A stretch of DNA of 27,318 bases, taken from positions 1-27,318 of the forward strand of contig CAJTZB010000011.1 of the NCBI GenBank assembly GCA_910583815.1, in the 5' to 3' direction. This DNA comes from an uncultured Lachnospiraceae bacterium (lineage in GTDB: Bacteria > Bacillota > Clostridia > Lachnospirales > Lachnospiraceae). The position numbers and the translations under genes are program-made. The first letter of the stretch is position 1. The number at the start of each line of letters is the position of its first letter. Shown piece by piece: positions 1-8,224 of this stretch. Under the pieces are notes generated by a model. It saw only the letters and a list, made by a program, of their open reading frames with translations, was not told the DNA's origin and did not search any database.

Positions 1-336
1 TACCACGCTGCCTACCATCAGCCCGATTGCTTCAAATGCATTTTTTAGGCGAAGCACTTCCAAGTCGTAAGTAAGTCCGGAGTCTCTGCGCATCTTATTT
101 GCTTCAATCGCTCCTGCACTGATTGCTATAACAATCTCTGCCTGCTCTTTTAACTGCAAAAGCATTTTCAGCTTGCTGTCCGGCTCGAATCCCGGCAGCA
201 CACGCGAGGCGTGATAGTCATCAAACAGCTTTCCTCCAAACTCCAGATACAGCTTGTTTCCGAACATTGCAATTCTCTCGCGGATATGTTCCGACTGCAT
301 CTGTACATACTTCTGATTGTCAAATCCGATATTCAT
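1..336 (-). CDS. DUF1846 family protein (N-terminal part, runs off the window)
   Basis: Only the first 112 codons are present; the gene continues past base 1. The protein opens MNIGFDNQKYVQMQSEHI and carries the stretch LYLEFGGKLFDDYHASRVLP, followed by GFEPDSK, which I recognise as the start of the DUF1846 family, a conserved cytosolic family of roughly 500 residues whose biochemical role is unsettled. The ATG at 336-334 overlaps the TGA of the gene before it (335-333) as ATGA, so translation is probably coupled. It is the last visible gene of the sigma28-driven flaG-fliD operon, which is an unexpected place for it. Family assignment is confident; a flagellar link is only inferred from the overlap and strand. 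Confidence 0.88.
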   Translation of the reverse strand, partial: MNIGFDNQKYVQMQSEHIRERIAMFGNKLYLEFGGKLFDDYHASRVLPGFEPDSKLKMLLQLKEQAEIVIAISAGAIEANKMRRDSGLTYDLEVLRLKNAFEAIGLMVGSVV

Positions 337-1262
337 GCGTCTGCCTCTTCCTTAGATTCCTTTTTTTCTTCTGCCATATATGTTTCTCTTAAATCTGCAC
401 GCATAGAAGGTACATGGATGCACCGTTTTTCCTCCGGAGAAAGTTTTCCTGTCCTGCCTTCCCAAACCATCCCTGTCGGGTCATAGACAAGGCGCAGCCT
501 TTCATTTGCCAGAATACCTGCAATTGGTGCAAATGCACAAGCAAGCTTTAGAATTTTTCCATTGCTTTCATACACCTCAACAACTGCGTCTTTTGCCTGG
601 CAAAGCAGCTCTGCAACATGATAGCCAAGTCCAAAGCCATGCACAAGATACGTCTTTTTTCCTTTTTCCAGCCAAGACTTTGCAAGCAAAAATGCTTCTC
701 TTGAAACTTTATAATTTGTATGAAGATAGACAGGGCCTTCTTTTGTTCCTACGGCTGCGGTCATAAGCCCACACGAAGCAAATTCTACACGGTATCCCTC
801 TTCCATCAGCTGCTGCGGATTTAACGGCTCAGAAAACAGCTTTTCAACTGCTTCCTTTCCACCTTCCTTTTGCAGCAAAACCGCCATCCGTTCGCACTGC
901 TCCTGATACACTTCTTCTGAAAAGGCCGGAAAATCTTCCTTTTTCATAATCAGTTCCTGCACATTGCAAAGAAGGGTAGAAAGCTGCAGTTCCAGCAAAT
1001 CAGCCAAAAGGACATAATCCATATGATGCCCTGCTTCTAATATTCCTTCTAACATCTCTGTCAGGGATTCTGTTGAAACAAGCTCGAAATATTCCTTATC
1101 TGAAATAATTCCATCAATTACATACCGCATCTTCTCGGATACTTGCGGCATAAATTCCAATGCTTCAGCAAGTTTCTGCTCTCTGAAACACAAAATAGCC
1201 TTGTCTGTAATCTCCAACAGTTCAATGTTCGTCCAAAACAGTTTCCTGATTTGCTCTGTCAT
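333..1262 (-). CDS. Maf-N-like protein (partial motility accessory factor homologue)
   Basis: About 309 residues. The first half is helical and acidic. Around residues 175-245 comes VYLHTNYKVSREA, then LVHGFGLGYHV and VVEVYES, which resembles the N-terminal domain of flagellar motility accessory factors (Maf, linked to DUF115/MptE-like proteins). Those enzymes transfer nonulosonic acids to flagellin, but the large catalytic DUF115 part that normally follows is absent. I chose the ATG at 1262 because GGAAGGAG lies about 11 nt before it; an ATG at 1283 has no such site and would add seven residues. The gene follows the glycosyltransferase within 25 nt and overlaps the DUF1846 start. A role in flagellar glycosylation is inference from context and partial similarity; catalytic activity is doubtful. 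Confidence 0.55.
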   Translation of the reverse strand: MTEQIRKLFWTNIELLEITDKAILCFREQKLAEALEFMPQVSEKMRYVIDGIISDKEYFELVSTESLTEMLEGILEAGHHMDYVLLADLLELQLSTLLCNVQELIMKKEDFPAFSEEVYQEQCERMAVLLQKEGGKEAVEKLFSEPLNPQQLMEEGYRVEFASCGLMTAAVGTKEGPVYLHTNYKVSREAFLLAKSWLEKGKKTYLVHGFGLGYHVAELLCQAKDAVVEVYESNGKILKLACAFAPIAGILANERLRLVYDPTGMVWEGRTGKLSPEEKRCIHVPSMRADLRETYMAEEKKESKEEADA

Positions 1263-1284
1263 TGCTTTCCCGGCTCCTTCCATC

Positions 1285-2313
1285 CTATGCCTGCCCTGAT
1301 TCCTTCAGTTCTTTCCAGTAAGCTTCATACTGCACTGTCTCTTCCCGCCCCAGTTTCCGGCAAAGACGAATCACCTGTCTAAGTGCTTCTGTGCCGCCAT
1401 AAGAAAGACAGACATAATTCTCCGCTTCAAACGCAGCCTTTTTATACCATTCCAGTGCAGCTTCTTCCTTTTGCTCCTCTTCCAACGCCTCACCTAGCAA
1501 AAATGCAAGCTCTGCCGGAAGGTTCCTGCTTCCGGCAAGCTCTGCGAGGCACAGAGCAAACAGCTCTTTTGTATTTTTACGAAGTGCCGCGGCTTTTGCA
1601 AGTACACAGAGTGCCTCCAGTTTTTCCTCCGGCAGCGTCTGAGGTGCAGCGGCCCTTGCTCTGAAATACGGCTCTGCCCGAAGAAAATCTTCCTGCTCCC
1701 CGGAAATATAAAGTTCCTTGGCATACATGCTATAAAGCCTTGCTGACATCGTTCCATCTTTTGCAAGCACTCGCTCCATTGCTGCAAAATCCCTTCCGGC
1801 ATGGTTGGACTGCGGCAGATGCAGTATTTCAATATCACTGTCATATACTAACGGCGTAAGAGCCACTGTCTCATGAATCGGATCAATCCACCGGAATTCC
1901 CGAAGTCTTTTGAATAACTTTGGACGCAGCTCTCTTGTATAATTGTAGACCATATTGCAATCTTTTGGATTGACATAGACCATCTGGACGATTTCAATTT
2001 CAGGCAACAGTGCCTGCTTTAGCTGCAAAAACTTTTCCTGCTCTTGTTTTGCCAAAACTTCATCTGCATCGGCAGAATAGATATAGTCCATCTTTGTTTT
2101 GGAGAAAGCAAAGTTCCTTGCTGCCGCAAAATCAGAAATCCACGCAAAATCATATATTTTATCAGTATAATTTGCCGCAACTTCTTTTGTGCGGTCAGAA
2201 GAGCCCGTGTCTACTACTACAATTTCATCTGCAATCGGCAAAAGACAATCCAGGCATCTTCCAAGTACCGCTTCCTCATCTTTTACAATCAGACATACGC
2301 TTATCGTTGCCAT
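1285..2313 (-). CDS. Family 2 glycosyltransferase with helical-repeat C-terminus
   Basis: 342 residues. The N-terminus has the GT-A fold signature: SVCLIVKDEEAVLGRCL (5-21), IVVVDTGSSDRT (31-42) and the metal/nucleotide-binding ADADE at 81-85. This is typical of GT2 enzymes that transfer sugars from nucleotide-sugars. From about residue 190 onward the protein is Ala/Leu/Glu-rich and looks like TPR-type helical pairs (for example the stretch near ALEWYKKAAFEAENY), a layout found in GT2 proteins that glycosylate proteins. It begins 3 nt after the stop of the secreted-protein gene and ends just before the Maf-N-like gene, all inside the flaG-fliD transcript. Flagellin or cap glycosylation is therefore the likeliest job, by inference; the sugar and acceptor are unknown. 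Confidence 0.82.
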   Translation of the reverse strand: MATISVCLIVKDEEAVLGRCLDCLLPIADEIVVVDTGSSDRTKEVAANYTDKIYDFAWISDFAAARNFAFSKTKMDYIYSADADEVLAKQEQEKFLQLKQALLPEIEIVQMVYVNPKDCNMVYNYTRELRPKLFKRLREFRWIDPIHETVALTPLVYDSDIEILHLPQSNHAGRDFAAMERVLAKDGTMSARLYSMYAKELYISGEQEDFLRAEPYFRARAAAPQTLPEEKLEALCVLAKAAALRKNTKELFALCLAELAGSRNLPAELAFLLGEALEEEQKEEAALEWYKKAAFEAENYVCLSYGGTEALRQVIRLCRKLGREETVQYEAYWKELKESGQA

Positions 2314-2316
2314 GCC

Positions 2317-3993
2317 CTACTTCTTACCCTCTGCTACAATCGGCCCGATTGGGTCACTTTCCCTTGAAATGCCAGAGCCTGTTTTCGCAATCACAACACG
2401 TACATACTTTCCGACCTCTGCATCCGTCAGCTTATATGTGATGCCGGTTCCAATCGTCTGCCAAACCGGATTCTCTGCCTTAATATCTGCACAGCTCTGC
2501 CATGTACAGGTTACCTGTCCGCTGGTCAGGTTTGTGCTTGTTACCATAGTCAGCTCTTCGCCAACAGTCTTATGCTCCTGTACTACTCCTGCATATGTTA
2601 CTTCATCGTACTTGATTTCCATGCTCTTTACATAAGTGGATGGAAGCCTGCCTTCCTCTCCTGCAATGCGGTAAATCAAGTAGGAACCCTTTGGAAGTTT
2701 AGCGGTTGCTATTTTGGCTGTCCTGCCGGCTTTTATGGATGTCCATTTTGTTTCGGCAACATTAATATTATCCCAGTCAATTCCTGCCTGCTCTTCTGGG
2801 GTAATCACTGCAAACTCATACTTAAGGTCAGAAATATTGGTGACCGTAATGCCACCGGTTGCTGTTTTTGATTCCAAATAAGCAATTACAAGATCGGCTG
2901 GTTTTGCTGCAACCGCCGGTTCTTTTGTAAACGGCACAAAAAGCTTTGTTATTTTGGATGCTGCCCTTTTCTTTGTACCTGCGGTCCGGACATAAATATA
3001 AATGCCTGTCTTTGCATCATCATATTCAAACGGCTTTCCTGCGGCCTGAACAGAAGCACTGTCCATCCTGTTATTAGCTTTTAATCCAAGCATCTCCTGA
3101 AGCAGCATATTATTTACTCTTGTCTGCGTCGTAATCTCGTTGATTGCCTTCTCTCTTTCTGCCTGATCTACCTTATAATTTGCTGATGTGGCGCGCTTAT
3201 TATATTCTGGAATCAATATCCAGTTCTTTCCGTCAAGGGAATACTCCTGCCCGTTCCCAATGCTTACTTCCATCCGGGCAGCTTCCAGTTCCACACCCGA
3301 ATCCCCACTGAGCTTTGCAACTGTAATCTTTGCTATTGTGCTTATTCTGGCTCCTCCGGTTCCGTTTGTGTCATTGACTGCCTTAATGCGAAAATTCAAT
3401 GTGATTCCCTTGATATTCATTTCCTTTAAATCCAACTCATCAAGGTCTCTCCAAGTGCCATCGCTTCCCTTGCGCCATTCAATCGTTGCAAGGTCAAAGT
3501 AAGAGGTTTTACGTCCTGCTGTGTCCAGCGTAAAAATAAAGTATCCTGTATCCTCTGAAAACAAAGGATAGTTTTTATATACTTTTTTCCATTCTTCTGC
3601 CTCTGTAATATCTGTAGCAAGCAGGGTTCCGGTAAAGCTGATACCCAGCTTTTCCTGCCAGCCAATGTCCTTGCTTACTATTTTTGTATTTACATCACCG
3701 CAAATGTAAAGACGTACTGTTGCGGTTTTCTTTAACCATGAAATATCAAAGGAAGCTTTTCCGTTTCTTACCTCGCATTGATACCACTTTTCCACATTAT
3801 CCGTATAAGAGTCCGTGAAATAGATTACTGTATCATCCGCTGTTGTCACCGTAAGCGTTTCATAGTCATAATTTACAGAAATATTATTTTCCGGAATAGA
3901 TGCAGCTGCGGCCTCCACACGCTTTGGCACCAGCAGGCAAAGCGCAAACAAAAGCACAAATGCCGCAGTTTTCCCAATCTTTTTTCTGTTCAT
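2317..3993 (-). CDS. Secreted beta-repeat/Ig-like protein of the fliD operon
   Basis: 558 residues from the ATG at 3993, which has an excellent AGGAGG site 8-9 nt upstream; an in-frame extension to 4047 overlaps the previous gene and lacks such a site. Residues 1-28 are a Sec signal peptide (MNRKK, hydrophobic AFVLLFALCLLV, likely cut after VEA). The rest has at least three loosely repeated beta modules, each with a Trp-containing strand (IEWRKGSDGTW; SLDGKNWILIP; AETKWTSIKAG) followed by a strand ending in R-x-A/G (IYVRTAG; LIYRIAG), then an Ig-like C-terminal unit (VTCTWQSC … DAEVGKYVRVVI). There is no sortase motif, no transmembrane tail and no enzyme motif. Such modules are common in exported proteins of gut Clostridia. 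Its place between fliT and a glycosyltransferase suggests a surface or flagellum-associated structural role, but that is inference. Confidence 0.8.
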   Translation of the reverse strand: MNRKKIGKTAAFVLLFALCLLVPKRVEAAAASIPENNISVNYDYETLTVTTADDTVIYFTDSYTDNVEKWYQCEVRNGKASFDISWLKKTATVRLYICGDVNTKIVSKDIGWQEKLGISFTGTLLATDITEAEEWKKVYKNYPLFSEDTGYFIFTLDTAGRKTSYFDLATIEWRKGSDGTWRDLDELDLKEMNIKGITLNFRIKAVNDTNGTGGARISTIAKITVAKLSGDSGVELEAARMEVSIGNGQEYSLDGKNWILIPEYNKRATSANYKVDQAEREKAINEITTQTRVNNMLLQEMLGLKANNRMDSASVQAAGKPFEYDDAKTGIYIYVRTAGTKKRAASKITKLFVPFTKEPAVAAKPADLVIAYLESKTATGGITVTNISDLKYEFAVITPEEQAGIDWDNINVAETKWTSIKAGRTAKIATAKLPKGSYLIYRIAGEEGRLPSTYVKSMEIKYDEVTYAGVVQEHKTVGEELTMVTSTNLTSGQVTCTWQSCADIKAENPVWQTIGTGITYKLTDAEVGKYVRVVIAKTGSGISRESDPIGPIVAEGKK

Positions 3994-4009
3994 CAAAACT
4001 CCCCTCCTT

Positions 4010-4471
4010 TTATTTCTTCTCGTCCATGAAAGTACCTTGCTGCACATCTACCATGCTCTTATAGTAGTGATTGGCAGTCTGTCTGCTTACTTTAAACTGT
4101 TTGATTCCTCTTTTACGTTCCTGTAAGCGTGCCTCCATGCTTGCTTTATTTTTCTGTTCCAGCGCCTGCAAAGAAACTCCCAGCTCCGTGACCCTTGTAA
4201 TCAGCTGCTGAAGTTTCTGAATATCTTCCTTCATTTCTGCCCTGTGCTGTTTTAATTCCTCTTCTATTCTATTATATATCGCCTGAAAGCCGCTGTCAAA
4301 TTCTTGTATTTTTTTAATATGGACATCTTTATTTTCTATTGTCCTATTAAATGCCTCGTCGTCCAGTTCTTCTTCTTTTAACAGAAATTCCTGTTCCTTT
4401 GTCAGTTTTAACAATTCTTCGAGATGCGTCTCTTTTTTCTTAAGTATATCTGACATCATGCGAAGATACAT
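4010..4471 (-). CDS. fliT: FliT-like flagellar export chaperone
   Basis: About 153 residues, almost entirely charged coiled-coil helix (for example KKKETHLEELLKLTKEQ and KQHRAEMKEDIQKLQQLITR), ending with NHYYKSM and DEKK. This is the size and build of FliT/FlgN-type cytosolic chaperones, and its place directly after fliD-fliS is where fliT sits in many Firmicutes. Sequence identity to characterised FliT cannot be judged here, so the name rests on position and fold type. An in-frame ATG at 4489 would add MEAGGQ, but those codons contain a perfect AGGAGG 4 nt before the ATG at 4471, which I prefer; 4489 remains possible (GGAG 5 nt upstream). It would bind the C-terminus of FliD before export. 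A strong hairpin lies upstream (4560-4591). Confidence 0.66.
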   Translation of the reverse strand: MYLRMMSDILKKKETHLEELLKLTKEQEFLLKEEELDDEAFNRTIENKDVHIKKIQEFDSGFQAIYNRIEEELKQHRAEMKEDIQKLQQLITRVTELGVSLQALEQKNKASMEARLQERKRGIKQFKVSRQTANHYYKSMVDVQQGTFMDEKK

Positions 4472-4559
4472 CTGTCCTCCTGCCTCCATAATTACTCCGT
4501 TTCTGCATAGCTTTTGTGGATGCCAGGTCTGCGGGTGCTATGCGGACACAAACCTACAA

Positions 4560-4591
4560 GCGGGCTGCCGCAGTCCTCTGCAGCAGCCCGC
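4560..4591 (-). terminator. GC-rich hairpin between fliS and fliT-like gene (no U-tract)
   Basis: The two 14-nt arms GCGGGCTGCCGCAG (4560-4573) and CTGCAGCAGCCCGC (4578-4591) pair completely apart from one G·U, around a 4-nt loop. It lies in the 146-nt gap between fliS and the fliT-like gene. No run of T follows on the minus strand, so it is not a standard intrinsic terminator. An mRNA-stabilising or processing stem that lets fliD-fliS outlast the distal message is more likely. Confidence 0.55.
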
Positions 4592-4617
4592 TTTACGCAT
4601 TTCGTTATCCGTTTGGA

Positions 4618-4998
4618 CTAACGTACATACATATGATTCTGTTTCATAATCTCTTTCCAGAGATCCCTCATCTCACGAACCTGATCAAGTGCCTGAGTCA
4701 GCATTTCAGGATCCTTCTTGATGTTTGCCTGCAACAGCAATGATGAAATAAATTCATACACTGCATCAAAGTCCTTGGCAGTCTCATACTTAAAGTCCAG
4801 CGTTGCACGAAGCTCTGTAATAATGTTCTGTACGCGGATAATATTGTTATTTACCTTTTCATAATCCTTTGTTTCAAAACCAAGCTGCGCGATATTGCAA
4901 AACTTAATTGCCCCTTCATAAAGCATCAATGTAAGCTCTGCAGGGGAAGCCGTACTTACCTTAGTTCCCTGATAAAGTGTTGCCGCATTCATTGCCAT
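4618..4998 (-). CDS. fliS: Flagellar export chaperone FliS
   Basis: 126 residues, the usual FliS length. It has the N-terminal YQGTKVSTASPAELTLMLYEG motif region, then IKFCN and the four-helix body with IRVQNIITELRATLD near the middle. FliS binds the C-terminal disordered end of flagellin in the cytosol, prevents premature polymerisation and delivers it to the FlhA export gate. The ATG at 4998 is preceded by GGAGG at 8 nt; upstream in-frame codons overlap the end of fliD and are not needed. It begins 31 nt after fliD and is cotranscribed with flaG-fliD. Confidence 0.96.
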   Translation of the reverse strand: MAMNAATLYQGTKVSTASPAELTLMLYEGAIKFCNIAQLGFETKDYEKVNNNIIRVQNIITELRATLDFKYETAKDFDAVYEFISSLLLQANIKKDPEMLTQALDQVREMRDLWKEIMKQNHMYVR

Positions 4999-5029
4999 AG
5001 TCTGTACCTCCGCTTTTTCTCTGAATATG

Positions 5030-7489
5030 CTACTGACCGGAACCTCCAAGCATAGCTGCCAATGAATTTGTCTGGCTCTGCAGTTTAGCAAGTGCCGTCT
5101 CCATTGCAGTAAACTGCTTATAGTAACGATCCTCCAAATCCTTGATCTTCTCTTCCATCTTCTTTAAATCTTTTTCATAACCCTCTAATGCCTTATTATA
5201 CGACTTATCGTTATAGAACGTCAAGGCACTGCTGATGTCCTTCTTGGCAGCACATTTTTCCTGCATTGTAGAATACAGATTGCCAAAGATACTGGATAAT
5301 GCATTCATTACTTCATCCGGATCTTCTTCTAATGCCTTCTTTAAACGATCCCCATACTCGGCAAATTCAGAATCATCTTCATCACCATAAATATGAAGTT
5401 TTCCGGCTTCTGTATAATTTCCTGTTACAATACCAAACGTAGAAAGAGAAAATGTCTTGCCCTCTGCATTTGTATAAGTAGAGCCAAGTGCTGTCCTCAT
5501 GCCGCTCAAAAGACCGCCAAGCGTATCATCTCTGCGGAGCAGGGAATCTTTGATCTTCTTTTCCCATGCCTCAATATCGCCTTCTGACATTGCTTCCTTC
5601 TGCTCGTTGGTCAGAGGGTCATAACCCCTTGAAGACTTTGCGTTGTAAAGGGTGTTCATTTCTTCAAGCAGTTTATTGTATTCTGTCAAGGCTTCCTTTA
5701 TGAAATCATAAGTAGCCGTTGCATCTTTGCCGACTGTAATCTGAACCGTATCATAATCGCCGCTATCTTTATTGTAAGAGGTAGATACCAGATCTAAAGT
5801 CAGGCCGTTTACGGTAAAGTTGTTGGAGGTCTCTTCCATAGACGCGCCATCCAATACAAACTCTGCATTGGAAGCTTCAATAACTACCATGCCGCTGCCT
5901 GCGCCCTCACTGACTGCTGCTCCGGTGATTTCTCCAAGCCCTAAAGCTGCAAGCCCATTTGCAGAAGCTGTAGTTCCGGCTGCTGCTGCATTGCTAAGGT
6001 TGGTCTCTATCAATGATTTTAAGTCGTTTATGTCAGTGTTGCTTTCATCTGCTAACAGTTTTGCCTTTTCTTCTGCAATCTTCGTGCTGCGCTCCTCTGC
6101 ATGATCCTCTAACACAGACTCATACATTGCACTCTTTATTGCATCTTCATGGTTCGGAGAAGCAAGGCTTGCGTTGTAGCTTGCATTATAAGTTGCCTGA
6201 ACGTCTACCGGATTACCCGATGCATCTGTGCCGGTATAGTTCCATGTATTCAAGACCTTTAATGCCTCTACTTCATCTTTTGTCAGAGTTCCTGCCTCAA
6301 CTGCAGCGTCCAGAGCATCTGCATCTGTAACATCAATGCCGGCCAGCTTTCCGTCTGCGTCCAGTTTTGCTTTGGTTTCTTCTGCACTAAGCACATTTGC
6401 GTAAGTTATTTTTTCAGGATCTGCATAAGCTGCCCCAAGCGTAACGCCGGAATCCTTTAAAGCAGTCATTGCCTCTTTTGCTGCTTTGTACTTATAGCCT
6501 GTTGTTACGCTCTCTTCTGCCTTTGTATGCAGGTCGTTATAATCGTAGGTAGTGCCATACAGTTCAAAAGTTCCGCCCACGCCGTTGCTGATTGCAAGCA
6601 GATCCGCATCCGTAACTGTCTTGGTGGCTGTTTCCTCAGCATACTGATTTACGCTGATTTTCTTTACAGTCTCAATGGCATCATATACTGCCTTCTGTTT
6701 CTTATCTGCCTTTTCATAATCAAAGCCGCTGTCCAGCACATCACTTATCAGATCTGTGTTCTGGCGAAGTGTTGCCATTGCCGATGCATAGCTTGTCTTT
6801 TCGCTGTCTGATAAAAGATTCTTATTGATTCCGTCGTCAATGCCCTTAAAAATATTTTCAGCACCTGTACTGAGCGCGGATGTTGTAATCGAAAATGCAT
6901 CGTCTTTTCCGCTGGAAGAAGAACTGATAAAGAAGCGCTGCTGTGTTACATCAAAAGTTGCTGTCAGTCCCGCATCTTTACATGCCTTCAAAAAGTCATC
7001 TACTGTTGTCTTTTCATTAACTTCCAGCTTTACTTCTTTTTCGGAATCAGTGCCTTTCTTTCCTTTGATTGTAATGATTGTTCCTGCTGCTACGCCGGTT
7101 CCGAGTTCTGTAAGCTTTGTGTTTCTGTTGTATGTTTCTGCTTTGCCAAGCTTGGCACCGGTAACATACTGGGAGCTTGCGAGCTGCCTTATCTGCAATG
7201 TATGTGTTCCAACGGATGCCGTAGAGCCTGCCGTTGCCTTTACAATGCTTTCGTTAGAACTGGTAGCCTTCCTTGACATGTAGGTACTTTGCATACGAAG
7301 TTTTGATGCATACTTTGTGTAGAAAGAATAGATTTTTGTATTCAAAGCGGACCATGCATCTGTTGTCCATTTGTTCAATGTGATTTTGTTTTCAATTTTT
7401 GTTGCCTTTGTGCGCTGTGCGGATACGAGTGCTTTTACGATAGAATCCGTATCCATTCCTGAAATCATGCCAGATAATCCAATTCCCAT
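5030..7489 (-). CDS. fliD: Flagellar hook-associated protein 2 / filament cap FliD
   Basis: 819 residues. The N-terminus GLSGMISGMDTDSIVKAL and the ALVSAQ/LNTK coiled region (1-100) are the FliD N-terminal domain. The C-terminus from about 560 (NFTVNGLTLDLVS … TYDFIKEALTEYNKLLEEMN … LEDRYYKQFTAMETALAKLQSQTNSL, in pieces) is the FliD C-terminal domain, ending in the LAAMLGG tail. The protein forms the pentameric or hexameric cap under which flagellin folds. At 819 residues it is much longer than common FliD proteins (about 450-650); the extra length is an Ala/Asp/Lys-rich stretch around 200-520, in the surface-exposed variable domains. A GAGG site precedes the ATG. It lies 100 nt after flaG in the same operon. 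Confidence 0.97.
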   Translation of the reverse strand: MGIGLSGMISGMDTDSIVKALVSAQRTKATKIENKITLNKWTTDAWSALNTKIYSFYTKYASKLRMQSTYMSRKATSSNESIVKATAGSTASVGTHTLQIRQLASSQYVTGAKLGKAETYNRNTKLTELGTGVAAGTIITIKGKKGTDSEKEVKLEVNEKTTVDDFLKACKDAGLTATFDVTQQRFFISSSSSGKDDAFSITTSALSTGAENIFKGIDDGINKNLLSDSEKTSYASAMATLRQNTDLISDVLDSGFDYEKADKKQKAVYDAIETVKKISVNQYAEETATKTVTDADLLAISNGVGGTFELYGTTYDYNDLHTKAEESVTTGYKYKAAKEAMTALKDSGVTLGAAYADPEKITYANVLSAEETKAKLDADGKLAGIDVTDADALDAAVEAGTLTKDEVEALKVLNTWNYTGTDASGNPVDVQATYNASYNASLASPNHEDAIKSAMYESVLEDHAEERSTKIAEEKAKLLADESNTDINDLKSLIETNLSNAAAAGTTASANGLAALGLGEITGAAVSEGAGSGMVVIEASNAEFVLDGASMEETSNNFTVNGLTLDLVSTSYNKDSGDYDTVQITVGKDATATYDFIKEALTEYNKLLEEMNTLYNAKSSRGYDPLTNEQKEAMSEGDIEAWEKKIKDSLLRRDDTLGGLLSGMRTALGSTYTNAEGKTFSLSTFGIVTGNYTEAGKLHIYGDEDDSEFAEYGDRLKKALEEDPDEVMNALSSIFGNLYSTMQEKCAAKKDISSALTFYNDKSYNKALEGYEKDLKKMEEKIKDLEDRYYKQFTAMETALAKLQSQTNSLAAMLGGSGQ

Positions 7490-7589
7490 ATTGTCCTCAC
7501 TTTCCGCCGGAATCTAGTCCGGGCATCCTCCTTGATTGTTCCGCTGCCTCCATGCAGCTAAAGTTTTTATAGGCAAACTATGTTTGCTT

Positions 7590-8015
7590 TTATCTTTTTT
7601 CGTCTACAAGAATTCCTGCCAGCTCCCACATCTTTGTAAGCATCTCCAATGTTTCTTCCGGCGGTATTTCTCTGATAATTTCGTCCGTATCCTCATCAAT
7701 AACTTTGATGGAAACTCTCTTTGTCTGCTCATGGTAAGAAAATTCACATTTCGTCTTTGCCATATGCATCTTGTCGCTGACTCTGTCAATAGCATCCTTG
7801 ACTTTGCGGGAAACCTGTTCCTCTTCCTGCGCGGTTCCTTCTGTTGCTTCATTTACTCTTCCTGTTGGAGAAGCAGAAACCTGTGCTTTTTTTACCGGTT
7901 CCCTTTCCATCTTTGGAGGCTGCGTCTGCGTCACCTTTGGCTCTCTTGGTGCCGTCTGCCTGACCGCATCCGTATATGCAACGCTGCTTTTTGTTCCAAT
8001 CCCTTCTAATTCCAT
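7590..8015 (-). CDS. flaG: FlaG family protein
   Basis: 141 residues from the ATG at 8015 (AAGGTGAG just upstream); a start at 8036 would include that site in the coding region. The first 70 residues are a low-complexity, Pro/Gln/Glu-rich linker. The last 70 carry the FlaG signature: a helix (KVKDAIDRVSDKMH), then strands CEFSYHEQTKRVSIKVIDE and EIIREIPPEETLEM. FlaG proteins sit next to fliD in many bacteria and affect filament length, but their mechanism is not settled. It is the first gene of the second operon, about 70 nt downstream of the predicted start point of the sigma28 promoter at 8095-8122. Confidence 0.9.
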   Translation of the reverse strand: MELEGIGTKSSVAYTDAVRQTAPREPKVTQTQPPKMEREPVKKAQVSASPTGRVNEATEGTAQEEEQVSRKVKDAIDRVSDKMHMAKTKCEFSYHEQTKRVSIKVIDEDTDEIIREIPPEETLEMLTKMWELAGILVDEKR

Positions 8016-8094
8016 ATGTCTCACCTTACCTTTCATCGTATTATACTAGAATACAGGCTGAAACAATATTTCTGCTCTACATTTCCTAGATATT

Positions 8095-8122
8095 ATATCG
8101 GTCTTATTTCCTGCATACTTTA
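8095..8122 (-). promoter_or_regulatory. Sigma28 (SigD/FliA) promoter of the flaG-fliD operon
   Basis: On the minus strand: TAAA (8122-8119), 16-nt spacer, ACCGATAT (8102-8095), an almost exact match to the Gram-positive SigD consensus TAAA-N15/16-GCCGATAT. It lies between the csrA terminator and flaG, about 80 nt from the flaG start. The promoter before flgM has the same two boxes and spacer. Confidence 0.88.
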
Positions 8123-8168
8123 GAGGATGCAGCAAAAAATTGCCGCAGGAGGCGCAGTTTCCCATAGG

Positions 8169-8220
8169 AAAAAAAGAAAAGGCAAAGTGCAGCTTTGTTC
8201 TTACTGCATCCTTGCCTTTT
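8169..8220 (-). terminator. Intrinsic terminator after csrA
   Basis: Five bases past the csrA stop, AAAAGGCAA and TGCAG on one arm pair with CTGCA and TTTGCCTTTT on the other, with a small internal mismatch. A C and seven T follow on the minus strand. It closes the flgM-csrA operon before the separate flaG promoter. Confidence 0.85.
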
Positions 8221-8224
8221 TGTA

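Noticed and set aside
2010..2441. 143-codon plus-strand frame across the GT2 and secreted-protein genes
   Set aside because: It is antisense to two supported genes, has skewed Leu/Pro/Ser composition and no ribosome site.
6825..7283. 152-codon plus-strand frame within fliD
   Set aside because: It is the complement of the FliD N-terminal domain; hydrophobic Val/Ser/Pro composition is typical of antisense shadow.
7573..7587. Terminator between flaG and fliD
   Set aside because: GCAAAC-N3-GTTTGC is only 6 bp and the T-rich run lies on the plus-strand side, so it would not stop the minus-strand operon.
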